Assembly (NCBI RefSeq): GCF_021130785.1
Contig: NC_060211.1
Coordinates: forward strand, 26,831,001-26,895,000
Reading direction: 5' to 3'
Source: Homalodisca vitripennis
Taxonomy: Eukaryota; Arthropoda; Insecta; Hemiptera; Cicadellidae
Length of the DNA stretch: 64,000 nt
The notes beneath the pieces were generated by a model, which was not told the origin of the DNA, searched no databases, and was given only the letters and a program-made list of their open reading frames with translations. Made by a program: the position numbers and the translations under genes. This document shows positions 53,246 through 64,000 of the stretch, in pieces; the first letter of the stretch is position 1; each line of letters starts with the position of its first letter.

Positions 53246-56200
53246 GAACAAGTGAGAACAAAGGACCGGGAGACAGAGAGCTACAATTATTCACTGCTTT
53301 ACTGCCACAAGTGACCGGAATCACTTCATTCTTGTTGCCGCTTCTTCACAAATCTGTGGCACTTCAGTGTCGTTACTCGGTCCGTTATTTGCCGCTATAA
53401 AATTTAATATTATAATTAATTTAAATCTGATTACCGATGAAAACGTATGAACCAAAATAAGGCCCAATATATAAAATTGCAAAAATGTAACTGTAGTTTG
53501 ACACAGGCATTATAACCTATTCAGAACCTTTAAGTAAAACAAAATTATTAAAAATTATACTCCGTTTAAGAAAAAATAAATTAATACCTTAAAGATTTAT
53601 CAGTATTTTTTCATAAGTCTTAAAGATTTTATTTGGCTATGGTTGTATTAGGTTGTACACATTCTTTCGTGTTCTCATAAACTTTAGGTCGTCAGTTTAT
53701 TAATTTATTGTATTCTTTATTTTACACACCTAGTAAGGTTCGTAAGAATCATAAGTGAACTAGATTAGTCATCGAGATTGGTAATAAGTAGTGAAATAGA
53801 CGTTAAGAATAGTCAACAAAGATTCAAATGTATTGTAACCCAGTTCGCAGTGACGATTCAATCACGTGTTAAGGTACAAAAGCTGTGCTTTATAATATAT
53901 CCACCATAACAGATTACAGGAATTAAGGCACACACAGTTCCTTATTTGTTGACTGTAGGAGAGAGCATTCTTTGTTGTAATTTGCAGTATTCTAAGATAC
54001 CAGAAATTAATTTTACTTGACAAATATTATTATAGTAATGTTCTACACTGAATATTTGTTGTAAATTATTTATTTAACAATAACAGAATTTTAAATTCGT
54101 TATATTCCATCATTGTGTATTAAAAAAACTGTGGGATAATGGGTTGTTTGACATCATGATAGTTTTATTATTATCAAACTATGTCAAAAAAAACTTTACC
54201 ATTTGTCAGTTTTCAAAACAAAATGGCAGAACTTGTAATATAAATCTGTTTTACTTTTTGTGTGCGTTACATGTGGTTAGATTTCCAAATAGTAATATAT
54301 CGACCATCCACTTAGCTATTTCATTCAAAATCATAATACTTTGGTTCGTATTCATTTAAACAGTTTTTGTTCCTTTTCCATTCCTTTTGGCTTTACTGTT
54401 ATCTTTATAGGATGAAACACACAAGGTTTAAAATATAATCTTATCAAAATTGTTTTTGTAGTACCAATAACAATATCTAGCTTGATAAAATGTAAAAACG
54501 TATACATTAATGGTTAATATCTATAGTTATTAAAAAACTGATAATTTTAGAAATTAATTTGTACTATGTTAATTTTACTCACAGTTAAGTGTTAAGGTAT
54601 AAACATAAACAAGAACTATTAAATTACAATATACTTACAATACACAATACAAAACCAGCTGAATAAAATGAATGATTATCGCCTATAAAAAACATCATAT
54701 GACATATTTCTTCCTTTGTTTTTAGAGTTGTATTCTTTGTCTTGAGTTCGTCTTGTGGTCCGTCCTATAGATGTAATATAATTTCTTTTATTTGCACTGT
54801 CTTGAGACTTCACTGGATTATAACCTAATGGCTCTATTACGATGTACAAAACGCCATTTGTGTTTCATTTTGTGGAATCATGGAGCCAAATTAAAAAAAA
54901 AAATGCTTTCCTTCTGTTCTCCTATTAGGAATGTATATTAGAACCATCTATAAAATAAAATATCGCTTCTGCCTTGATCGATGCATTGGTTGAAATATTA
55001 TGCTTGATGACAAATTGGATCATTTAAGTTTGTATGTATTTTAATTGGTTATTTAATTCACAATATTAAAACTTACTAACAATTAGTCAATACAAAACAG
55101 CTGATAAAAATGGCACGATTGTTTAAAAAACGGAGTAAATAAAAACATATATTATTTTGTTATTGGCAATATGTTTGATCAATAAACTTGAATTACTTAA
55201 TTTATGTTTATCATTTAAAAATATTTTTTTGTACCTTAAGTTAACCTTAAGATTTATACAGTGATATTGTGGAAGACATTATAGGCTATAAAAAATAATT
55301 GGTTTATACTGTCTAAGATGTAGAAAGTTATGTTTAATATACAACAACGTGGTTTAATGTATATAAAATTTCCTAATTTTTAGATAGACAGCAAAAATTT
55401 GACAAAAATAGCTTTTTTAGTTTTGGTCTCTAGAATAAATTTGAAAATACGGATATAACAATCACATTAATGAATAACGCAATGACATACACTATTTAAC
55501 AGTAATACATATATTTGGGTAGTGGAACATTAAAATGTTGGTCTTATAGATAATTTGTATATAATAGGTAATAGTGTCCTTGGTAATTTGTGAATAATAA
55601 CTGTAAAATAGACAATTGAACGCAGTTAAATTATTTAGTTATCCATATCGCATTAGCTTTACCTTATAAATGATATTTGTGGGGTGTGGTATTCCACTTA
55701 TCAATACATACATATTTTGTATGATAACAATTCCAACCTAATAAATGCGAAGACTAAAAAGAATGCCTGACAAAATGAAGTCATTACAATAATTTTTTCC
55801 ACATATTTAGTAATTAGCCATACCTTTAAACATTACTAAGATAGTTTGCCAGAATTTCTTGTATACCTTAAACAAACAAAGGGAGAGTTAAGTAGATTTA
55901 AGGAGAAGCCCGCGACCCGAAATCAAACATAGGACTCGAACTTGAGTTTTAGCGGGGTAAGTTTTAGAAGGGAGAACCGTAGATATATCTGACCGCGGAA
56001 TCGGATAAAGTTGGAGACAGGTAAACGCAGTTACTCCGTTCCTAAGCTCCTTACTCGTTGTCTGCTCCTTGTAAACTTGGGGCGTCTGCCCGGATGTTCG
56101 GTACTTTGTAGGAAACGTGATAGTTATTATATACTCGTAATTGCGAGTATATGAGTAATAGTCACGTAATAACACTTTGCTGTGGTGAGTATATCTAATC

Positions 56201-56472
56201 AAGAGATATCCACAGCCAATCTCCACCTTACGTTTTATAAAGTAGAAGTAGTTTGTGTTATTAAAAACATAGAATAAATTATATTATACAATATTTATTT
56301 CACAAACACCTTGTATTGAGATTGTAAACAAAATAATACTGATTTTAAGGAGAAAGAATATACATGCATTTATTTCCAAGGATAATATTGGAAACCTCAA
56401 AAATAATCAAGAATGATAATAACGTCAAAAAAGAATGTAATTTTAAAATTGCATGAATTTGTTAATTAACAA
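53246..56472. other. A+T-rich intergenic DNA, nothing recognised
   Basis: Contains only short frames without known domains, including a 112-codon minus-strand frame at 55888-56226. No transposon ends or RNA genes noted. Confidence 0.45.
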
Positions 56473-56526
56473 ATGACCAACTATGCTAAACCCTGCTAAT
56501 TAGCAGGATTTAGCATAGTTGGTCAT
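56473..56526. repeat. 54-bp near-perfect palindrome
   Basis: Two 27-bp arms meet without spacer (centre CCTGCTAATTAGCAGG) with a single mismatch. Weaker symmetry (AACAAATG.../...CATTGGTTTGTT) extends about 10 bp further each side. It can form a cruciform or a long RNA hairpin. Confidence 0.9.
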
Positions 56527-58318
56527 TGGTTTGTTAATTTTTAGCGAATTACATAATGTTTCAGGCATCAGTTAATTTAAGATGGCTGTCCACAGTGAAG
56601 CCACAATGCTTCAACACTGTATTTGTCTAAACCATTTTGAACCAAAAAATGAGTTGAGTGTTAAGTTGTCATAGTCTGATATAGTTAACAACTAACGAAT
56701 TAGGTTAAAATAATAATAAAAATATCTATTGATATTTATTTGTATGGTGATTGTAAACTAGAAAAATTAAATGTTTATGGTTTAAATAGTCTATAACAAT
56801 TAGGATGCTTTAAGTTCTTTAGAGCATTTCTATCAAGATACATCCACAGAAGAGTAGATGGATAGACACACGTATGTACTGCCATTTGACCTTTCGAACG
56901 CAGAACACATAGCGTCCTTCATTGGCCAAGAAGAATCGATGTACCTCCTTAACACTATAGCTGCATTATATGTAGTAGAAGACTTGGTTGCTCCATCGTG
57001 CTTTGGGATCTTGTCAGTCAACATCGTAATTCACTCTATTGCGCACCTTAAGACGGTAATGAGAATACCTCTTCGCCTACATTGCGTTAATTTTATAGTC
57101 TGGGTGTCTCTGACGTCGAAGCGATACGGGCTGGTTCATTTTGGACTTCTTTCGGATTCCTTTAGATTTCAGGAATTAAGTCTGCAACAGCATGATATTT
57201 CAAATGCTGCACGTAAGAGGAAAGTTAACCGTAGGTAAACTCAACATTCGCATAGAATCAGCCCTTCCCACCATGGATGAGTTATGTGTAGAAGAATCTA
57301 TCTATCAAGTTGCAAGTGCCTAAAAACTTCTTATCTAAATTTATCGCACAGAAAAAGAGACTTCCGTTGGAGCTTTTGACTATAAAATCAATAGTGTTAT
57401 TCATTTAACCAAGAGCAACGTTTGCACCAAATTTAAGTTTCCAGGATCTTTTGATATAGAATTATTGCTGAAGAACTAACAAAAAGACAACCGTATGTGT
57501 ATATCAAGAATACTAAAGTGGTTAGTATTTCGTAACTCCGACACTATAAGTCTATTACACATGAGTGATCCATAGAAGGACGCATGGTCTCAAGTCTAGG
57601 TATGCGGTATTGTCACTCACATCACTCTTTCCATTGTATCTTTGTACACTTACAGTTCCCCTTGGCTGCGAGCCAATGTGTGCACATTTGTCAGCAGGGA
57701 ATATCAATGGATCTTTATATTGAATTCTGCAATTTACGTTCGGCTTCCTTTCATATTTTACGTACATTCATCTTGGCCAAGCTCGTATTTTGTGTGGAAC
57801 TCACAGCTTTACTTGTTTACTGCAATCGTACATTTGTACCTGTCCTCACTTACTTAAGAGTTACTTTTAAACAGACATAGTATTGACACCAAGTGATCGA
57901 AATATTTCGATAATTGATATGCAGTAAAAGTATAATGGTAATTTATACTTACGTATTATTTATTACATTATATTGTACATCTTCAAGAATTAAAATGCCA
58001 ATAAGCAAGAACATAGCCTGGTTTTTCCTCATTCCATCATAATGAATCTAGTTATAATATGACTATAAATGATAAATAACTTTCAGTATGTTTATCCCGT
58101 TGACTGACATTAATTACGCGTGTCTGAGAGTAAATTTTAGGTATTGAAATTCGTCTGAATGTCAGTAATGTTGTTTTTATCAAGGTAAAACATACGAGTA
58201 TAATAGTTATTGTTTTTTAACTAAAAAGAAGTAAAAGTTTACAATTTGCTTATTAATATGCACATTTTTTGTTATCCTATCTTCTTAAATATTTGAAGAA
58301 GTTGGTTGCAACATTTTT
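56527..58318. other. Intergenic DNA, no gene recognised
   Basis: The longest frame (56858-57238, 126 codons) and overlapping frames near 57555-57880 show no domain I know. Slightly higher G+C than the rest could indicate old coding or transposon debris. Confidence 0.4.
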
Positions 58319-59100
58319 TTGAAAGCGCACTTCATCAAAACCAGATACTTACCAAAGTTTTTGCGTAATGGAAATCATGCGACCCATCCCGACTCTTTGG
58401 TGGGCAGAACAAAAAAAGCCCTGTTAGCGCTACAACTGACCGTAAGTGTCCTTTTGTACATTAAAAGGACTATTGGTAACACAGGCTCTCAGGCGATTGT
58501 TCATGCAGTTTTGAGACATAGCATTGATAGTCAGATTTGCGACTGGATAAGGAAGGATTAGGGTGGTTACTACCTAGCTACTAGTAGCAAGAATCAGTGA
58601 AAGGACTTCTAGGACTATCTGCATAGGGATGACCCTTCTCCTCTCCTGTGAAATCTTGTTGTCATGGGCGACCTTCATAGGTCAAAGAACAGTAGTTTAG
58701 TCATGCAAAAACTGTAATTCTTGTTACTGCTAAGTTTGTGCTACAGGCACGAAATTTTTAAAGCAATCTTGAACGTAGTACAAAAACTGGGAGTGATGGT
58801 CATAGTGTTAACAATGCCAAGGTTCCCACTACCGCTGCTTTACCATAATGCGTAAGATGAAGGACATTGGTCCCACTATGATGGGTGGCTCTACCACTCA
58901 GTTGAATTAAGTATCTGGATATGTTTCTTGGTAGTGGTTTGAATTGGGGACCAAATTTGAAAAGGATCGTTAAGAGGGGTCCTGATATGCACACTTGCAA
59001 GTCTATTGTGCAAGATCACTCAGTTCTTACATTGTTGGTGGTATTCGCTACGTGCTGACAAACCTGAGGAAAAACTGAGAGGGGTCCTAATTCTATAATG
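58319..59100 (+). pseudogene. LINE reverse-transcriptase fragments (Jockey/R1-like)
   Basis: The 80-codon frame at 58319-58561 contains V-S-V-L-L-Y-I-K, a N-T-G-S-Q-A-I-V-H-A-V-L-R-H-S-I-D-S-Q-I-C-D-W-I pattern. This is the arthropod non-LTR segment around RT motif A (usually F-L-D-I-x-x-A-F-D-N) up to the following helix, with the catalytic Asp residues lost. After several stops, about 58905-59010 reads I-K-Y-L-D-M-F-L-G-S-G-L-N-W-G-P-N-L-K, similar to the K-Y-L-G-x-x-L-D-x-x-L-x-W-x-x-H segment at the end of such RT domains. A dead LINE copy. The family assignment rests on short motifs. Confidence 0.5.
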
Positions 59101-59807
59101 GTCCTGAAATGCAGTGTGGAGAGTCTTAGCGGAGGCTTCTGTACATGATTTATATCTCTGAGATAAGACCTTCATTAAAGTTTGTGGCGGTTATTACTGG
59201 TGACCAAAACGAACGTCAAAAACCAAGTGACCAGATTGGCAAGTATTATAAGATGACCTTCCTGGCTATCACAGAGTTATGTGTAGTATGTAAAAGTATT
59301 AATTCCTCATGGCTGTGATATCCAATAACACATTTAAATTTAATTTTGGAAACGTTAAATGACTGCAACAATCATATTAAGTTTGTAGCTTACTTATTAA
59401 CTTTTATATTCCAGGAAAATGGGTGATGTGGTATAAAAGTAGCATCCAGGATAATAGTGTTATTTATTATTTGCTTCCAAAATTAAATATGATGATAAAA
59501 GTAAAAATTAAAAGTTAATGAACATTTCGATTTGTACCAGCATCTTTGCAAATCCTACAATCGATAGAAGGTTATAAATAACACTATGTATTATAAAGAG
59601 TGGCACATATTTTTACATGGAAATTATTTCGGGACATCCAATAGTAGAAAATAGTTAAATAAAAAATATGTAGGGTAAGGACTCTCACCCTGTTTTCAAA
59701 GTATTTTTACTTGTTTTAAAACATCCTGTATAAGTAATATAAAAAATGTATTAGTAAAAAGAAAAACTCACTACATTAATCGAGTAAATAAAAATGTGTA
59801 AAGAAAT
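59101..59807. other. Intergenic DNA, nothing recognised
   Basis: No gene, repeat or RNA seen. Some of the left part may be further LINE debris. Confidence 0.4.
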
Positions 59808-60022
59808 CAGTTTTAATAATTAGTGTTGTGTTTTGTTTCATGAAATGCATATTTTAGAGTTAGTGAAATTGACACACAACCATGGTGGTTGTGATTCTTG
59901 ACTTACGCGTGTCACAGATGGTTTGATTTGTTTATTTTAACCTAGTTTGGATTTATGTTTTAGGTTAGTTTTTTGCCTCAAGAAGAGATCAGATTGCAGA
60001 TCTCGAAACGTAGTGTTACTGA
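59808..60022 (+). repeat. Dispersed repeat family R1, copy B
   Basis: Counterpart of 4593-4813. It ends with a perfect 6-bp stem GAGATC-(8)-GATCTC followed by GAAACG (59985-60010). Confidence 0.7.
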
Positions 60023-60164
60023 TATTTGTATCACGGAACTATGGAAAATGTCCGGAGAAATCCTGTTTCCTTTACAAGTAGTTTTACTTTTTTAGTAGCT
60101 TTATAAAAGTCTGATGTTGTATAATATATTGTTTAACAATCTATAGCTTGTATTGGAAACATAA

Positions 60165-60525
60165 ATTTGAATCTTGAATCTTGCAATTTGAACACAAACA
60201 ATTAAATCTTTAAATTTGAACATACACAATTAAATCTTGAATCTTGAAATTTAAAGACAAACGATTCAATCTTGAAATTTGAACACAACCAATTAAATCT
60301 TGAAATTTGAACATAAACAATTAAATCTTGAAATTTGAACACAAACAATTGAATCTTGAAAATTGAACATAAAAAATTAAATCTTAAATCTTCAAATTTG
60401 AAAATAAATAATTGAATTTTGAATCTTGAAATTTGAACACAAACAATTGAATCTTTAAATTTGAACATAAAAAATTGGACCTTGAATCTTGAAATTTGAA
60501 CATAAACAACTGAATCTTGATGTTC
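60165..60525. repeat. Minisatellite of AATCTTGAAATTTGAACA units
   Basis: About ten to twelve copies of a variable 27-37-bp unit AATCTTGAAATTTGAACA(T/C)AAACAATT. It opens minus-strand frames rich in F-K-F-Q-D-S repeats, which are by-products. Confidence 0.85.
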
Positions 60526-62309
60526 CACAATAAAGTTTCAAAATTGGTGATTACAAGAAGGGACACAGTAAGCTCCTCAACTGCTAAGGAGCAGGCAAAG
60601 AGAGAGGCCTAAGAGGCTTACCTCCCAGTTAACAGCGTTTTCCTGTCTTAAACTGCATCTCGTTTGTGGTTATGAATTCCTTGTACATTTGCTACCCATT
60701 CTTATCTAAGTTTTATGATGTGATATCAGTATGTAAAAGCAACTCAATAACTCAGTCAAATTAGATGATGCATACCGATATTATAAAATATATTTCGCTT
60801 TTGCACATAAATATGGTCAAAGTAAAAAGTATAATCTCTAAGAATATTTTAGACGGGTTCCTGTACTTTATATTATGTTTTATTAATATATACAAATCTA
60901 TGGTTTATTTATTATGATTTTGAATTTTTAAACATATTTTATTTATTTATTTATCAACAGAAAACACTAATTATGTATTGTATTGTCACAAGAGCCCATT
61001 GTGACAAGGAAAACAAAAAATGAGGTTATGATATAGAAATGTCTAAATAACGAATAAATATTAGAGATCTAATAATAGCTATTTAAAAATGAACTTGTGA
61101 CAGTATACTTTCATAAATCGTATCATATAAATATGGCTTTATATGCAGTCAGTGCACAAATTAAACAATGAGAATGGTCTAATCATTCCATAGGTAGCTG
61201 TTGAAAATAACCTCCACTTTCCCTGCAATGTAGGGTGGATAGTTTCTTGATATGTGTTTCTGTGATTAAATTTAAAAAAACCTTTATTGGTTGAGGTTCA
61301 TGGTATCTTTAGTCAGTTAAATAACACTAGCATCTTTGCACGCAACTCGTACTGAATACCAGGCACGTCATAGGTGTATTCTTTTTTAATGGTACAATTA
61401 AAAAATCCTGAAAATAAGTGATCACCTGAAGATATTCCAATCACATGATCCACTTGGAATTTAAGTTTAAAGAGTTTTTATCAATACCAATAAAATACAC
61501 ACATTTCTCTGCAAAACAAATATTGGAATAATTACCTCCAAAAATTATCAACAACACTTCTTTAGACTAGAAATATGCCGTTTAGTGAGAGGACTTAACG
61601 ATGTTATGTGATGGAGTCCAATGATTATTTTGAATCGGTTGTAGACATGTTTAAGGTACATATTTTGTCAGTGTTCATTGTTAAGAGGTTAAAAAGTTAA
61701 TCAATATTTCCTCTGTCTCGTATTTTAAGGTTAAGCGCTGGAAGAACCGTTTCTGGTTAAAATATATTCTATAAAACGCCTTGTAATCTTATTGCTGTTT
61801 AAGTTATTTCTCAGTTATTCTAGGTCTACCAACCATTATAGGTGGTTGATCTGCATGAAAAATATTTTATTTTTCTGTTAATAGTATGAGGCAAATGTGT
61901 GCCAAATTTCAAGTTTGTAGAACATTAGTAAGTTTAATAAAATATTTCTTGTAGAGTTGAAACCCTTTTAAACCCCTACAGATATATTCGTAAAAATTCT
62001 TTTTTGTCTTTGTCATATTTGTGTTAAATTCCGTCTTATTATGACATCGGGGAGTTGGAAAAACAAAACTATAGAGGTTGCAACCCTATTTCAACCTTCA
62101 TGGACAACTTTCAATCTTTATGAAAATCCTTTAGTTTTCGTATTTAATTTGTGATGCATAGATGAGCCAAATGTAAACTTTCTTTTATATGAGAAAATTT
62201 GAGGATTAGTGATTAGTGACGGCTTTGCCTTTTATATATAGAGATTAGCTTAAAATAGCTGCAGTTTAAATTAGCTGGAAGCAATTTTTCTGTTAGACAT
62301 TTATAATAA
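60526..62309. other. Intergenic DNA, nothing certain
   Basis: About 61830-62245 (ending GACGGCTTTGCCTTTTATATATAGAG) looks like the tail of an interspersed element of unknown class. No gene recognised. Confidence 0.4.
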
Positions 62310-62311
62310 TA
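62310..62311. repeat. TA target duplication, left
   Basis: TA precedes CAGGGTAGCGCAGAG. The matching TA is at 63645-63646. Confidence 0.7.
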
Positions 62312-63644
62312 CAGGGTAGCGCAGAGAAATGGGAAATTTTGAAATAATCATAATAAACCAATGAATTGTACAAAAAATGCTTTTTAACGCTTAAAATGTG
62401 TTGGGCAAGAGTGGAAATTACATGAGAAATTTTGGAAATAACAATTAAGCTAAAGTCACTTTTTAAAAATAAAATCAGTTAAGTGCCGTCCATTGCGCAT
62501 AACACATTCATTCAGTCGATTTCGAAAACTTATCATTGTGCGACGCAATGTGTTCTCTGGGATGTTAGCGACGTGTTCTTCAATCTGAGTCTTGAGCTAA
62601 AGAAGATTGGCCTAGTCTGGTATACAACGCTCTTTAGATGTCCCCATAGAAAGAAGTCGCATACTGAGAGACTGAGACCGTGGAAGCCAAGTGACGTTAG
62701 CGTCCCTTGAAATTATTCGCTCCCCAAACAAACGCCTCAGTGCTGCCATTGACAGATTTAAAGTGTGTGAGGTGGCTCCATCCTGTTGAAATCAGGTTTG
62801 CCAATATCTGGGAAAGCATGAAGCCGTGGAGAAAAAATGTTTCCAGCATATGAATGTAACGTTCAGATATGACTGTTACAGTGGAACCATTACCATCCTC
62901 AAAGAAGTAATTATCCCTCGACAAGACACTGCACACCAAACACTAACTTTAAGGCTGTGTAACGGACGTTCATGAAGTTCACCTGGATTTATGCGAGCCC
63001 AGTAACGCATGTTCTGCTTATTGACATGACCATTTAAATAATAGTGGGCCTCATCAGATATCCAACAATTTTCAAGGAAATTTGCGTCCTCATTGATTTT
63101 AGTCAGTAGCTGTTCACAAAATTGTAAGTCACCGTTATTTTGTTTTAGAGCTTGAACAATCTAAAGCTTTTAAGGATGAAATTGCAGGCCATGCAATATT
63201 CTTTGCACACTCCGACGCTCAAGTCGCAATGATGAGGCGATTTTCCGTACAGAACGACGCGGATTCCTTTCCACTGTGACTCGCACTGCATCAACATGTT
63301 TTTGGGGTTCGAACAGTCACTATACGCCCAGGAGGTTTTTTCTTTAAGTCCTAACCAATCTCTTCAAAATTCCGAACCCATGATGATATGGCATGTGAAG
63401 AAGGAATTCGACTGCGAGGAGGAATATCATAATGGCGTCGGAACACTCGTTGTGCAGCTGTTACACTATCACCATTCTTGTAATACGCTCTCACGGCAAC
63501 GGCACGCTCCGCACCACTCCTCTGCTCCATCTCAACTAAATGACCGTAACTACTTGGCATCATGACTTCCGTCCCCCACTCCTACAAGACTTACAGGTGT
63601 ATCAACATCAACTTCAAAATTTCCCGTTTCTCTACGCCACCCTG
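62312..63644. mobile_element. Tc1/mariner-superfamily element, 1,333 bp, full length
   Basis: TIRs of ~32 bp (CAGGGT(A/G)GCG(C/T)AGAGAAA(T/C)GGG...) are flanked by TA. A decayed transposase reads leftwards across the interior. Length and ends fit an intact-length but inactive element. Confidence 0.88.
62460..63563 (-). pseudogene. Tc1/mariner-type transposase, multiply broken
   Basis: The start (63563 to 63351) keeps a helix-turn-helix region: A-E-R-A-V-A-V-R-A-Y-Y-K-N-G-D-S-V, then A-A-Q-R-V-F-R-R-H-Y, typical of the insect transposases carrying a DUF4817-like N-terminus. The later frame 62939-62697 keeps Y-F-F-E-D-G-N-G-S-T-V-T-V and E-R-Y-I-H-M-L-E, the strand pair after the second catalytic Asp region of this family. 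Between and after, similarity is spread over all three frames with stops. Non-functional. Confidence 0.82.
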
Positions 63645-63646
63645 TA

Positions 63647-64000
63647 CTAGGCAGTGCCTAGAATAATTTGGAGAAATACTTTCAATACATTGAAAGTGCA
63701 CATTTCACTAACAAAAGTCACAAAGCTTAGTAAGTTTTTAGAAATTTATTACTAGTGAATCTTCAAAATACTCTCCACCACACCATGACTCCTAGAAGGA
63801 TATCAAACTTGACATGGCAATGAAGGTTTGTCAGTGATTCATTCATGACACCTGGCCTTCAATGGATCCAGATCCTATGGTACATAGCCCTTGCATCCGG
63901 CCCTACATTGAGAATAAATAAGTATTATATGAGGCATTAATAGGTATTTTATAAATATTTACGTGGGGTTTATTTGGTTTCCAAAATTACAATACTCTAC
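63647..64000. other. Intergenic DNA to window end
   Basis: No gene, repeat or RNA recognised. Confidence 0.4.

Noticed and set aside
57584..57880. Overlapping 70-98-codon frames as a small gene
   Set aside because: Frames overlap on both strands, share no motif with anything I know, and sit in sequence that may be transposon debris.
60202..60566. F-K-F-Q-D-S repeat protein
   Set aside because: It is the translation of a simple minisatellite and several frames are open at once.

Overview
The window looks like nuclear DNA of an arthropod, most likely an insect. It is strongly A+T-rich, full of (AT)n tracts and satellites, and carries insect-type transposons (Polinton/Maverick, piggyBac, two Tc1/mariner-type elements, a decayed LINE) plus degenerate CCTAA-type telomere-like sequence. 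I recognise no ordinary host gene. Nearly all interpretable coding capacity belongs to mobile elements.

Main object: a complete 15.5-kb Polinton/Maverick at 7189-22732. It begins AG and ends CT, has ~203-bp near-identical terminal inverted repeats (TIRs), and is flanked by TATATA, consistent with a 6-bp target duplication inside an (AT)n tract. It encodes: protein-primed DNA polymerase B (two breaks), retroviral-type integrase with an N-terminal zinc ribbon (one break), FtsK/A32-type packaging ATPase (broken), adenain-like protease, double-jelly-roll major capsid protein, penton-like minor capsid protein (one break), a protein ending in a parvovirus-type phospholipase A2 domain, a coiled-coil fibre-like protein, an intact BRO protein with relic copies, two Cys-rich zinc-finger paralogues, a 47-aa zinc ribbon, an OB-fold-like small protein, and a candidate VLTF3-like late transcription factor (broken). 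Almost every gene starts within one shared motif, T-rich-CTAnnTAAATGG, that runs into the start codon. This resembles late promoters of poxviruses and of the CroV/Mavirus system. Together with the VLTF3-like gene it suggests the element carried its own late-expression programme.

Layout: 1-7188, host A+T-rich DNA with a ~90-bp satellite (5292-6100) and a tRNA-like SINE head beside the Polinton. 7189-22732, Polinton. 22733-31195, host DNA with (AT)n tracts and a 117-bp minisatellite (27330-28190). 31200-34068, piggyBac with TTAA duplications, 14-bp TIRs and a broken transposase. 34331-34995, hairpin, ~300-bp MITE and telomere-like stretch. 35000-46380, dispersed repeats, a mariner remnant (37475-38247) and small tandem duplications. 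46384-48750, 235-bp satellite. 51130-53245, 136-bp satellite. 56473-56526, a 54-bp palindrome. 58319-59100, LINE fragments. 60165-60525, minisatellite. 62312-63644, a full-length but decayed Tc1/mariner-type element.

In the Polinton the polymerase, integrase, virion and late genes mostly read leftwards from the right end. The penton, BRO, OB-fold and one orphan gene read rightwards. The TIRs are nearly identical, yet several genes are broken by single-base changes in homopolymers. The copy is therefore either recently inserted and just beginning to decay, or affected by sequencing/assembly indels.
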